The notes: generated from the letters alone by a model not told the origin. Shown: positions 8,806 to 15,734, counted from the stretch's first letter. The stretch: DNA of 22,224 bases from an uncultured Bacilli bacterium (GCA_947630195.1 CANRGQ010000016.1:1-22224), one strand, 5' to 3'. Numbers and translations are program-made.

Positions 8806-10539
8806 ATGAGTGTTATAAAAGTAATGAGTGAAAATTTAGCCAATAAAATCGCGGCTGGGGAAGTAGTGGAAAAATGTGCATCGGTTGTTAAAGAACTAGT
8901 CGAAAATAGTATTGATGCGGGTAGTACCAGAATTTTAGTTCATCTTTTAAAAGGCGGACTTGAAAGTATTGAGGTTATTGATGATGGTATGGGTATGGAT
9001 AGTACCGATATTGAAAATGCTTTTTTAAGACATGCGACCAGTAAGATATATAAAGATGATGATTTGTTCTTTATTAATACTTTAGGTTTTAGAGGTGAGG
9101 CACTCCCTTCAATTGCGAGTGTTTCTGAAGTTGTTATGGAAAGTTGTCGGGAAGACATTGGTACTCTTATTCATATTAAAGGGGGCACTATTTTAGAGAA
9201 AAAACCGAGCCAAGCCAAAAAAGGGACGAAAGTAACAATAACCAATTTATTTTATAATACCCCAGCGCGTCTTAAATATTTAAAAAGTGAAACGACAGAA
9301 CTTGCAAATACTACTTCTTTTATTGAAAAACTAGCTTTAGCGAAACCGGATATTTCTTTTACTTTAACTAATAATGATAATATTATTGTTAAAACTAGTG
9401 GCAGTAATAACTTACTTAAAACTATTCATGAAATATATGGTTTAGCGGTATCTTCCAAAATGTTAGAAGTAAAAGGCTTAAATGATGACTTTGAAATTAA
9501 AGGTTATATTTGTAAACCCGAAATTCTAAAGAGTAGCAGGAGTCACTTAAATACTTTTATTAATGGAAGAGTTGTAAAAAATAATGAAATTAATAAAGCG
9601 ATTAATGATGCTTATTATACTTATAAACCTGATGGAAAATACCCCATTGTAGTTTTAAATATAGAAGTAGATCCTACTTTAGTGGATGTGAATATTCACC
9701 CAACTAAACAAGATGTTAAATTAAGTAAAATGAATTCTTTATATGATTTAATTTATAATACTTTAAAAGATGCTTTATATGAAAATTTACTTATTCCTGA
9801 TGCCATAAAAAAAGAAGATATAAGTAACTTGAAAGATGCTTTTGTTCCCTTAGAGGAATTAGAAGAAATAAAAGAAGAAAAAGAATCTGCAGAAAAACAA
9901 ATGACAATGGACTTTGGGGATACCAAAGAAAATGTTAAGAATGAAGAATTTAAGAGTTTAGTTTTATATCCGGTAGGTTTATGTTTAGGTACTTATATTG
10001 TTTGTGAAAATGATGAAGGCATTTATTTAATTGACCAACATGCGGCACAAGAAAGAGTTAACTATGAACATTATCTAGATAATTTAAAAAAAGATAAAGT
10101 AATGGTTACGGATATGTTAGTCCCAATAAGTATTGAAATGCAAGGTAGTGAATATATTGAATTTAATAATCATAAACAAATATTTTTAGATATGGGATTT
10201 AGTTATGAAGAATTTGGAATTAATACCATTATGGTTAAAAGTCATCCTACTTGGTTAAGACAAGGAATAGAAGAAGAAAGTATTAGAAAGATTATTGATT
10301 TAATTATTAATTTAAAAGGAGAGTTTGATCCGATTAAATTTAGAGAAAATGTAGCCATTACTTTGGCTTGTAAAATGGCTATTAAAGCTAATGAACATAT
10401 TTCAATGTTAGAAATAGAAGGACTACTTAATAACTTAGTTAAATGTGATAATCCTTATAATTGTCCTCATGGAAGACCAACCATTATTAAATTTAGTATT
10501 TATGATTTAGAAAAAATGTTTAAAAGAGCTATGAATTAG
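8806..10539 (+). CDS. mutL: DNA mismatch repair protein MutL (endonuclease type)
   Basis: A 577-residue GHKL ATPase that links mismatch recognition by MutS to strand incision. N-terminal motifs: AAGEVVEKCASVVKELVENS (catalytic Glu E30), DDGMGM, GFRGEALPSIASVS and NTPARLKYL. An acidic linker (about 340-375) leads to the C-terminal domain with DQHAAQER starting at D410, the nicking endonuclease metal motif of MutL from bacteria without MutH, plus the accompanying ACKMAIKA and CPHGRPT motifs. It should therefore be nuclease-active. The ribosome binding site AGAGG overlaps the yqeH stop region. mutS, its usual neighbour, is not in the window; here mutL is the last gene of the polymerase operon, so repair and replication genes are cotranscribed. 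A terminator hairpin overlaps its stop codon. Confidence 0.97.
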   Translation: MSVIKVMSENLANKIAAGEVVEKCASVVKELVENSIDAGSTRILVHLLKGGLESIEVIDDGMGMDSTDIENAFLRHATSKIYKDDDLFFINTLGFRGEALPSIASVSEVVMESCREDIGTLIHIKGGTILEKKPSQAKKGTKVTITNLFYNTPARLKYLKSETTELANTTSFIEKLALAKPDISFTLTNNDNIIVKTSGSNNLLKTIHEIYGLAVSSKMLEVKGLNDDFEIKGYICKPEILKSSRSHLNTFINGRVVKNNEINKAINDAYYTYKPDGKYPIVVLNIEVDPTLVDVNIHPTKQDVKLSKMNSLYDLIYNTLKDALYENLLIPDAIKKEDISNLKDAFVPLEELEEIKEEKESAEKQMTMDFGDTKENVKNEEFKSLVLYPVGLCLGTYIVCENDEGIYLIDQHAAQERVNYEHYLDNLKKDKVMVTDMLVPISIEMQGSEYIEFNNHKQIFLDMGFSYEEFGINTIMVKSHPTWLRQGIEEESIRKIIDLIINLKGEFDPIKFRENVAITLACKMAIKANEHISMLEIEGLLNNLVKCDNPYNCPHGRPTIIKFSIYDLEKMFKRAMN

Positions 10540-10548
10540 TTCTTTTTT
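10522..10548 (+). terminator. Rho-independent terminator after mutL
   Basis: Arms 522-530 and 538-546 of the 10 kb block (AAAAGAGCT against AGTTCTTTT, one G-U pair) enclose a 7-base loop and run into a T tract at 10543-10548. The stem includes the last mutL codons and the stop. Confidence 0.75.
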
Positions 10549-10577
10549 ACTGGTTTTTCTTGCAAAAAAAGGTAATC

Positions 10578-10583
10578 TATAAT
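10578..10583 (+). promoter_or_regulatory. Candidate -10 element for mscL-yneF
   Basis: A perfect TATAAT lies 23 bases upstream of the mscL start and just after the mutL terminator. No good -35 is visible at 16-18 bases; TTGCAA at 10560-10565 is only 12 bases away. It is called from the -10 and its position alone. Confidence 0.4.
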
Positions 10584-10605
10584 AAAATTAATTTAGGTGA
10601 TTTAA

Positions 10606-11031
10606 GTGTTACAAGAATTTAAAAAATTTATTGCAAGAGGCAATGTCGTTGATCTTGCTGTCGGTGTTATCATCGGGGCAGCATTTGGAAATATTGTAAC
10701 TAGTTTAGTTAATAATATTTTTACGCCATTATTAGGAATCATTTTTGGCGGCGTTGATTTTTCGGGACTTTCCATAACTCTTGGAGATGCCAAAATTATG
10801 TATGGTGCCTTCATTCAATCCGTATTTGATTTTCTAATTACGGCAATATGTTTATTTATTGTTGTTAAAATAATGAATAAATTTAATAGTGATTTACACA
10901 AAATAGGTAAGAAAGGTAAAAAAGAGGAAGAAGAAAAAGAAATTTTACCTTCAAAACCTGCTGATATCGTTCTTTTAGAAGAAATTAGAGATTTACTAAA
11001 GAAAGAACCAAAGAAAGGATCTAAAAAATAA
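10606..11031 (+). CDS. mscL: Large-conductance mechanosensitive channel MscL
   Basis: A 141-residue membrane protein that opens under membrane tension to release solutes during osmotic downshock. The N-terminus (LQEFKKFIARGNVVDLAVGVIIG) is the signature amphipathic S1 helix plus TM1 of MscL; TM2 is around FLITAICLFIVVKIM; the tail is charged and lysine-rich, with a helical bundle region. It starts with GTG at 10606, supported by AGGTGA at 10595-10600. The stop overlaps the yneF start by one base (TAATG), so the two form a coupled pair. Confidence 0.96.
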   Translation: MLQEFKKFIARGNVVDLAVGVIIGAAFGNIVTSLVNNIFTPLLGIIFGGVDFSGLSITLGDAKIMYGAFIQSVFDFLITAICLFIVVKIMNKFNSDLHKIGKKGKKEEEEKEILPSKPADIVLLEEIRDLLKKEPKKGSKK

Positions 11032-11240
11032 TGTTCCAAAATATTTTATATTTAGTTATTGGTCTTGTTGTGGGAGTTATTCTTGGCTTTCTAATATCCC
11101 GCTTAGTCATGAAAAAGTATTTAACTAAAAATCCTCCAATTAATGAAAAAATGATTGAAACAATGATGAGTAGTATGGGAAGAAAACCAAGTCAAAAACA
11201 AGTAAGACAAGTAATGAACCAAATGAATAGAATGAAATAA
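11031..11240 (+). CDS. yneF: YneF-like small membrane protein (UPF0154)
   Basis: A 69-residue protein with one N-terminal transmembrane helix (about 4-26) followed by a basic cytoplasmic region. The NPPINEKMI and GRKPSQKQVRQ stretches match the UPF0154/YneF family, which has unknown function and a normal length of about 70 aa. The ATG shares its first base with the mscL stop codon, so it is probably translated by reinitiation after mscL. No ribosome binding site stronger than the end of mscL (AAAGGAT) is visible. Confidence 0.88.
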   Translation: MFQNILYLVIGLVVGVILGFLISRLVMKKYLTKNPPINEKMIETMMSSMGRKPSQKQVRQVMNQMNRMK

Positions 11241-11432
11241 ATCGTTGATGAAGACTAGTAGTTATATAAGTCCTTATAGAGAGTTAGTGGTTGGTGGAAA
11301 CTAATGGATGAATATAGATGAATCTCCTTCGGATGAGTATTTAAAAAATACCGGATAAAAACCGTTAAAAAATAAGTTAAAGAAAGGATGGTACCGTCAG
11401 ATTGACTCCTTAGTATCATTCTTTTTATTTTT
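11241..11432 (+). promoter_or_regulatory. T-box riboswitch, serine specific, controlling serS
   Basis: The leader between yneF and serS has T-box hallmarks in order: GATGAAGAC and AGTAG on the 5' side of stem I; AGAGAG and GGTTGGTGGAAACT of the distal stem I; GAATCT, where the specifier codon is TCT (Ser) at 11323-11325; the T-box core AGGATGGTACCGT with the tRNA-acceptor-pairing TGGT at 11389-11392; and a terminator. Uncharged tRNA-Ser should pair at both places and favour the antiterminator, raising serS expression when serine is short. The specifier is assigned by the usual GAA-codon layout. A possible promoter (AAGACA at 11204, 18 bases, TAGAAT at 11228) lies inside the end of yneF. Confidence 0.93.
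11381..11432 (+). terminator. T-box terminator hairpin
   Basis: Bases 11381-11394 pair with 11413-11426 in a continuous 14-bp stem with a few G-U pairs, followed by ATTTTT. The 5' arm contains the T-box TGGT, so this stem and the antiterminator are mutually exclusive. Confidence 0.85.
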
Positions 11433-11449
11433 AGAAAAGAGGAAAAATT

Positions 11450-12745
11450 ATGATAGATATTAAACTTATAAGAGAACAAAGAGATTTAGTAAAAGAAAAT
11501 ATTAAAAAGAAATTTCAAGATGAAAAATTACCTTTAGTAGATGAAGTATACGAACTTGATATTAAGTATCGGGAATGTAAAACGAAAGCCGATAATTTAA
11601 AAAGCGAAAAAAATAAATTAAGTGCCCAAATTGGGGCTTTAATGCGCGATAAAAAAATTGAGGAAGCTAATAAAATAAAAGAAGAAATAGCCAAGATTAA
11701 TGAAGACATTCCAGCTTTAGAAAAAGAAGAACAAGAATTAGAAGCAAGTGTTAAAAAAATAATGATGGTTATTCCTAATATTATTGATGAAAGTGTTCCT
11801 ATCGGTAAAGATGATAGTGAGAATGTCGAAATTGAAAAATTTGGTGAACCAATAGTGCCTAGTTATGAAATACCATATCATGCTGATATTTGTGATTTAT
11901 ATAATGGTTTAGATAAAGAGGCAGCTGGGAGAACTAGTGGGGAAGGTTTCTACTTTTTAAAAGGTGATATTGCGCGTCTTCACAGTGCTCTTTTAACTTA
12001 TGCCAGAGACTTTATGATTAGTAAAGGTTTTACTTATTGTATTCCCCCATTTATGATTAGAAGTGATGTTGTTACTGGTGTTATGTCATTTAAAGAAATG
12101 GAAGCCATGATGTATAAAATTGAAGGCGAAGATTTATATTTAATTGGCACGAGTGAACATTCAATGATGGGAAGATTCATTGGCCAAATGCTAAGTGAAG
12201 AAGAACTACCTTTAACTTTAACTAGTTATTCACCATGTTTTAGAAAAGAAGGAGGATCTCACGGTCTAGAAGAAAGAGGATTATACCGTGTTCACCAATT
12301 TGAAAAACAAGAAATGGTTGTTTTATGTAAAATGGAAGAAGGAATGGATTGGTATAACAAGATGTGGAGTTATACCGTTGAGTTCTTTAGAAGTTTAGAT
12401 ATACCAGTTAGAACTTTAGAATGTTGTAGTGGTGACCTTGCTGATTTAAAAGTTAAATCTTGTGATGTGGAAGCTTGGAGTCCAAGACAACAAAAATATT
12501 TTGAAGTTGGTTCTTGTTCAATTCTAGGAGATGCTCAAACGAGAAGATTAGGTATTCGTTATAAGGGTAGTGAAGGAACTAAATATTTATGCTCTTTAAA
12601 TAATACTGTTGTCGCAACTCCAAGAGGTTTAATTGCTCTTTTAGAGAATAACTATCAAGAAGATGGTAGTGTCTTAATTCCTAAAGTATTACAACCTTAT
12701 ATGGGAGGACTAACTAAATTAGAAAAGATAAAGAAGGAAAAATAA
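11450..12745 (+). CDS. serS: Seryl-tRNA synthetase
   Basis: A 431-residue class II synthetase that charges tRNA-Ser. The N-terminal region (about 25-105) is a long charged coiled coil, the tRNA-binding arm of SerRS. The catalytic part shows TSGEGFYFLKG, motif 2 with FRKEGGSHG (R265) and the GLYRVHQFEKQE stretch, and motif 3 with TPRGLIALLEN (from N385 onward), ending in VLQPYMGG, the usual SerRS C-terminus. The length is normal. AGAGGA at 11438-11443 supports the start. It is controlled by the T-box directly upstream and ends in a hairpin terminator. Its last 48 codons and terminator are repeated about 1.55 kb downstream, a sign of recombination at this gene's 3' end; this copy is the full-length one. 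Confidence 0.98.
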   Translation: MIDIKLIREQRDLVKENIKKKFQDEKLPLVDEVYELDIKYRECKTKADNLKSEKNKLSAQIGALMRDKKIEEANKIKEEIAKINEDIPALEKEEQELEASVKKIMMVIPNIIDESVPIGKDDSENVEIEKFGEPIVPSYEIPYHADICDLYNGLDKEAAGRTSGEGFYFLKGDIARLHSALLTYARDFMISKGFTYCIPPFMIRSDVVTGVMSFKEMEAMMYKIEGEDLYLIGTSEHSMMGRFIGQMLSEEELPLTLTSYSPCFRKEGGSHGLEERGLYRVHQFEKQEMVVLCKMEEGMDWYNKMWSYTVEFFRSLDIPVRTLECCSGDLADLKVKSCDVEAWSPRQQKYFEVGSCSILGDAQTRRLGIRYKGSEGTKYLCSLNNTVVATPRGLIALLENNYQEDGSVLIPKVLQPYMGGLTKLEKIKKEK

Positions 12746-12760
12746 TTTTCTTTCTTTTTT
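12731..12760 (+). terminator. Rho-independent terminator after serS
   Basis: Arms 12731-12741 and 12746-12756 (11 bp, one G-U pair) with a 4-base loop that includes the stop codon region, followed by TTTT. Confidence 0.75.
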
Positions 12761-12762
12761 CT

Positions 12763-12792
12763 ATTGTAGAAAAGTGGCAAAAGTGGCAAAAA
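12763..12792 (+). repeat. TGGCA motif, copy A (tandem)
   Basis: ATTGTAGAAAAGTGGCAA followed by a second GTGGCAA nine bases on. The first 18 bases are identical to 14389-14406 upstream of the second ATPase, and a one-base variant lies at 14312-14329. Confidence 0.8.
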
Positions 12793-12799
12793 TCTTCAG

Positions 12800-12856
12800 C
12801 AAAAAGTTTTTCCAATTAAACCAAAAAAAACGTAAAATCAAAAAGTTTTTCCAATT
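12800..12856 (+). repeat. Pair of 18-bp direct repeats upstream of ATPase 1
   Basis: CAAAAAGTTTTTCCAATT occurs at 12800-12817 and again at 12839-12856, each followed by a related A-rich stretch. The 39-base spacing and position just before the promoter suggest binding sites. Nothing else is recognisable in 12761-12868. Confidence 0.75.
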
Positions 12857-12868
12857 CAACAAAAAAAC

Positions 12869-12902
12869 TTTATATTTGAACAATTTTATTATATAATATA
12901 AT
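12869..12902 (+). promoter_or_regulatory. Candidate promoter for ATPase 1
   Basis: TTTATA (12869-12874), 17 bases, TATAAT (12892-12897). A second TATAAT at 12897-12902 pairs with TTGAAC at 12876 with a 15-base spacer. Either gives a very short leader before the ribosome binding site AGGTGA (12908-12913). Confidence 0.45.
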
Positions 12903-12919
12903 TAGCGAGGTGAAAGAAT

Positions 12920-14122
12920 ATGTTAAAAAGAAGTTACTATTTAAATAAAATTAAGGATTTTTATCATGTGAACTCATTAATAAAAATTTTGTGTGGATTA
13001 AGAAGAAGTGGTAAATCCGTAATATTACAGCAAATAATCGAAGATATCAAAGAAAGTGGAGTTAAAGATAATCATATAATATATATTAATTTTGAATCAC
13101 TCGATTATGCTAATATAACTGATGCAATAGAATTAAATAAATATATCAAGAACTTAGTAAAAGATAAAAAAACTTATTACATATTTTTAGATGAAGTTCA
13201 AAAAGTAAAAGATTTTGAAAAAGCCATTAATTCTTTAAGAATTACCAATCAATTTAGTATTTTTATTACCGGTTCAAATAGCAAAATGACTTTTTTAGAA
13301 TTATCAACTGATTTATCAGGACGTTATGTAAGTTTTAGAATTAATCCTTTATCATTTAAAGAAGCTGTCCAAATAACTAATACTAAACCAGAAAAATATT
13401 TTGATTTATTATTAGATGTTTTTGAATGGGGAACTTTGCCTCAAAGGTTTGCTTTTGATAATAATGATTCAAAAGAAAATTATATAAGAGATGTTTATGA
13501 TTCAATACTTCTTAAAGACGTTGTAGAAAGACTTGGAATATCAGATGTTACTTCATTTAATAAAATACTTCAGTATATTTTAGAAATTGAAACAAGAGAA
13601 TTTTCTGCAACAAATGTGTTAGATTATTTAGCAAAAAGTGGCAATAAAGTTGCTACAGATACATTGTATAAGTATTTAGAAGCGCTTTGCTCAACTTTTA
13701 TTATTAACAGAGTTTATAGATATGATGTAAATGGAAAAGCCGTATTGAAAACATTAAACAAATTTTATGCTACAGATTTGGGTATAAAAAGAATAAAAAC
13801 TAATAGCAAAGAAATTAACTACTCACGAGCTTTTGAAAATTTAATATACAATGAATTAATAAAAAAGGGATATGATGTTTATGTTGGAAAGACTAAAGAT
13901 GGTGAGATAGACTTTATAGCATCTAAAAATAAAAATATTAAATATATTCAAGCTTGTTATGATTTATCTAATGAAGAAACTAGAATTAGGGAATTTAAGG
14001 CTTTTAATAGTATAAGTGATAATTATCCTAAATATGTAATTTCGATTAATAAAGAAGATTATTCTCAAGATGGGATTAAACATCTTAATATATTTGACTT
14101 TTTGATGAATGACCAATTTTAA
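12920..14122 (+). CDS. AAA_14/DUF4143-type ATPase with PD-(D/E)xK-like C-terminus (copy 1)
   Basis: A 400-residue P-loop protein. Walker A is GLRRSGKS (26-33) and Walker B is FLDEVQK (D91, E92). ITGSNSKM and LSGRYVSFRINPLSF are typical of the AAA_14 group of bacterial/archaeal ATPases. The second half has the DUF4143 layout: a helical region, ENLIYNEL, and a nuclease-like EIDF (E329, D331) followed by YIQ (Q344). That core resembles PD-(D/E)xK folds with Gln in place of the usual Lys; catalysis is unproven. The function of this family, which often occurs in several divergent copies per genome, is not established. It uses TCA for Ser much more often than neighbouring housekeeping genes, which prefer AGT. 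The gene sits exactly between the two serS 3'-end repeats, suggesting arrival by recombination. AGGTGA at 12908-12913 supports the start. Confidence 0.88.
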   Translation: MLKRSYYLNKIKDFYHVNSLIKILCGLRRSGKSVILQQIIEDIKESGVKDNHIIYINFESLDYANITDAIELNKYIKNLVKDKKTYYIFLDEVQKVKDFEKAINSLRITNQFSIFITGSNSKMTFLELSTDLSGRYVSFRINPLSFKEAVQITNTKPEKYFDLLLDVFEWGTLPQRFAFDNNDSKENYIRDVYDSILLKDVVERLGISDVTSFNKILQYILEIETREFSATNVLDYLAKSGNKVATDTLYKYLEALCSTFIINRVYRYDVNGKAVLKTLNKFYATDLGIKRIKTNSKEINYSRAFENLIYNELIKKGYDVYVGKTKDGEIDFIASKNKNIKYIQACYDLSNEETRIREFKAFNSISDNYPKYVISINKEDYSQDGIKHLNIFDFLMNDQF

Positions 14123-14151
14123 ATTTTATTGGGCATATTGAAACTTCAAGA

Positions 14152-14295
14152 AATACCGTTGTCGCAACTCCAAGAGGTTTAATTGCTCTTTTAGAAAATA
14201 ACTATCAAGAAGATGGTAGTGTCTTAATTCCTAAAGTATTACAACCTTATATGGGAGGACTAACTAAATTAGAAAAGATGAAGAAGGAAAAATAA
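14152..14295 (+). pseudogene. serS 3' fragment (last 47 codons, open to the stop)
   Basis: In frame it reads NTVVATPRGLIALLEN and ends at the same TAA as serS. Compared with the full gene, two of the three base differences in the coding part are silent (ACT/ACC, GAG/GAA) and one is Ile to Met. That pattern suggests the two copies diverged while both were under selection, for instance in different strains, before being brought together. There is no start codon or upstream serS sequence, so it is not a gene. Confidence 0.9.
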
Positions 14296-14309
14296 TTTTC
14301 TTTCTTTTT
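14281..14309 (+). terminator. Duplicated serS terminator, now downstream of ATPase 1
   Basis: Arms 14281-14291 and 14296-14306 with a 4-base loop and a T tract, copied from the serS terminator. It could end the ATPase 1 transcript. Confidence 0.65.
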
Positions 14310-14311
14310 CT

Positions 14312-14341
14312 ATTTTAGAAAAGTGGCAAAAGTGGCAAAAA
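14312..14341 (+). repeat. TGGCA motif, copy B (tandem)
   Basis: Tandem GTGGCAA at 14323 and 14332 within the second copy of the long repeat. The flank is ATTTTAG instead of ATTGTAG. Confidence 0.8.
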
Positions 14342-14355
14342 TCCTCAATAGAATA

Positions 14356-14384
14356 TTGATATCTATAAAATGGTATGGTATAAT
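14356..14384 (+). promoter_or_regulatory. Near-consensus promoter for ATPase 2
   Basis: TTGATA (14356-14361), 17-base spacer, TATAAT (14379-14384) with an extended TGG in front. Transcription should start near 14391, immediately before the TGGCA palindrome. Confidence 0.8.
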
Positions 14385-14388
14385 TGTC

Positions 14389-14414
14389 ATTGTAGAAAAG
14401 TGGCAATTCTGCCA
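14389..14414 (+). promoter_or_regulatory. TGGCA motif, copy C: operator-like palindrome before ATPase 2
   Basis: The same ATTGTAGAAAAGTGGCAA as copy A, but here the second half-site is inverted: TGGCA (14401-14405), four bases, TGCCA (14410-14414). It lies at about +10 to +24 of the predicted transcript, a position where a bound protein could block transcription or an RNA hairpin could form. Confidence 0.6.
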
Positions 14415-14437
14415 AAAAAATGCAATGGAGGTTAAAT

Positions 14438-15679
14438 ATGAAAAAGATAAATAGAGATTTATATTTAAATAAATTAATCAGCCGAAGAGAAAATGGAATG
14501 ATTAAAATTGTAACTGGAATAAGAAGATGTGGAAAGTCTTATTTGTTGGATCCTATCTTCAAAGATTATCTAATGCAAAGTGGAATAAGTGAGGACCATA
14601 TAATAAAATTGGATTTAGAAGAAAGAAAGAATAAAAAATATTTAAATCCCGATGTTTTAGATGAGTACATTCGGAGTTTAATTGTGGACCAAAAGATGTA
14701 TTATATAATTTTAGATGAAATTCAAAAAGTTGAGGATTTTGAATCAGTTTTAAATGGTTTTTTGCATATTAAAAATGTTGATGTATATGTAACTGGAAGT
14801 AATTCTAAATTTTTATCTTCAGATATTATAACTGAGTTTAGAGGTAGGGGAGATGAAGTTCGAGTTTATCCTTTAACTTTTAAAGAATATTGTGAGGCTT
14901 TTAAAGGTGATAAATATGAAGCTTGGAATGAGTATATATTATATGGAGGAATGCCTTTAATTTTATCTAAAAAAACTGATGAAGAAAAAAGTGCTTATTT
15001 AAGTAATTTGTTTGAAACTACTTATTTAAAAGATATAATTGAAAGAAATAACATTAAAAGAATTGATGTCTTAAATGCTCTTGTCAATATTTTATCTTCT
15101 TCCATTGGTTCTTTAACTAATCCAGCTAAACTTGCTAATACTTTTTTAAGTAATTCTATAAAAGATGTTAGTGAACAAACTATAACTACTTATATTAACT
15201 ATTTATTAGAGGCTTTTTTACTTAAAAAAGTAGAAAGATATGATATTAAAGGTAAAAAATATATTTCTACTCCAAGTAAATATTATTTTACTGATGTAGG
15301 ACTTCGTAATGCAAGAATTAATTTTCGTCAATTAGAAGAAAATCATATAATGGAAAATATTATATATAATGAATTATTAGTGCGTGGTTATAATGTTGAT
15401 GTAGGAATAGTAGAATTAAGAGATAATAATAAAAGGAAACAATTAGAAGTTGATTTTGTGTGTAATTTAGGAAATAAAAGATATTATGTGCAATCAACAT
15501 TAAGTTTAGATACAAGAGAAAAAACAATTCAAGAAGAAAGACCTTTAATGAATATAAACGATAATTTTAAAAAGATTATTGTGGTAAAGGATAATATGAA
15601 ACATTGGTATACTGAAGAAGGAATATTGGTAATCGGTATACAAGAATTTTTATTAAATGAAGATAGTTTAGATTTTTAA
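14438..15679 (+). CDS. AAA_14/DUF4143-type ATPase with PD-(D/E)xK-like C-terminus (copy 2)
   Basis: A 413-residue relative of copy 1, clearly diverged but with the same layout: Walker A GIRRCGKS (27-34), Walker B ILDEIQK (D93, E94), VTGSNSKF, FRGRGDEVRVYPLTF, the ILYGGMPLIL turn typical of the family, TYLKDIIER, then ENIIYNEL and a nuclease-like EVDF (E337, D339) with YVQ (Q352). An in-frame ATG lies 18 bases upstream (14420), but the GGAGG ribosome binding site (14427-14431) falls inside that extension, so 14438 is the start. Function unknown; the family is proposed to act on DNA because of its nuclease-like end. A strong promoter and a palindrome precede it, so it is probably transcribed alone. 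No clear terminator follows; only AT-only arms at 15676-15699 are visible. Confidence 0.88.
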   Translation: MKKINRDLYLNKLISRRENGMIKIVTGIRRCGKSYLLDPIFKDYLMQSGISEDHIIKLDLEERKNKKYLNPDVLDEYIRSLIVDQKMYYIILDEIQKVEDFESVLNGFLHIKNVDVYVTGSNSKFLSSDIITEFRGRGDEVRVYPLTFKEYCEAFKGDKYEAWNEYILYGGMPLILSKKTDEEKSAYLSNLFETTYLKDIIERNNIKRIDVLNALVNILSSSIGSLTNPAKLANTFLSNSIKDVSEQTITTYINYLLEAFLLKKVERYDIKGKKYISTPSKYYFTDVGLRNARINFRQLEENHIMENIIYNELLVRGYNVDVGIVELRDNNKRKQLEVDFVCNLGNKRYYVQSTLSLDTREKTIQEERPLMNINDNFKKIIVVKDNMKHWYTEEGILVIGIQEFLLNEDSLDF

Positions 15680-15707
15680 ATTAAATACTTCTAATTTAAT
15701 AATGTGT

Positions 15708-15734
15708 ACTTTTTTTGGGTATTAGCATAGATTA
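15708..15734 (+). promoter_or_regulatory. Sigma-K-like promoter for cotE
   Basis: AC at 15708-15709, 16 bases, then CATAGATTA at 15726-15734, which fits the mother-cell sigma-K consensus AC-N16/17-CATAnnnTA. The start point would be near 15740, almost on the ribosome binding site (AGGAGAG, 15739-15745), so the leader would be minimal. The match is short and may be chance; its support is the identity of the gene. Confidence 0.4.

Larger units (their letters stand above)
12602..12798 (+). repeat. Direct repeat copy 1: 3' end of serS plus terminator and TGGCA motif
   Basis: These 197 bases recur at 14152-14347 with about five substitutions and one missing T (about 97% identical). The copy spans codons 385-431 of serS, its stop, the terminator and the tandem GTGGCAAAA motif. 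It forms the left boundary of the segment carrying the first ATPase. Confidence 0.95.
14152..14347 (+). repeat. Direct repeat copy 2: serS 3' end, terminator and TGGCA motif
   Basis: Matches 12602-12798 with about five substitutions and one base missing from the T tract. The intergenic stretch 14123-14437 therefore holds this repeat, a promoter, the palindromic TGGCA motif and the ribosome binding site of the second ATPase. The 29 bases 14123-14151 show nothing recognisable. Confidence 0.95.

Noticed and set aside
14152..14295. A second seryl-tRNA synthetase gene
   Set aside because: Only the last 47 codons are present, without start signals; it is a duplicated fragment.
12763..14414. TGGCA repeats as a CRISPR array
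   Set aside because: Only three unevenly spaced clusters, with no spacer-sized regular intervals.
14420..14437. Earlier ATG for the second ATPase
   Set aside because: It would place the GGAGG ribosome binding site inside the coding region; the ATG at 14438 has ideal spacing and fits the family N-terminus.
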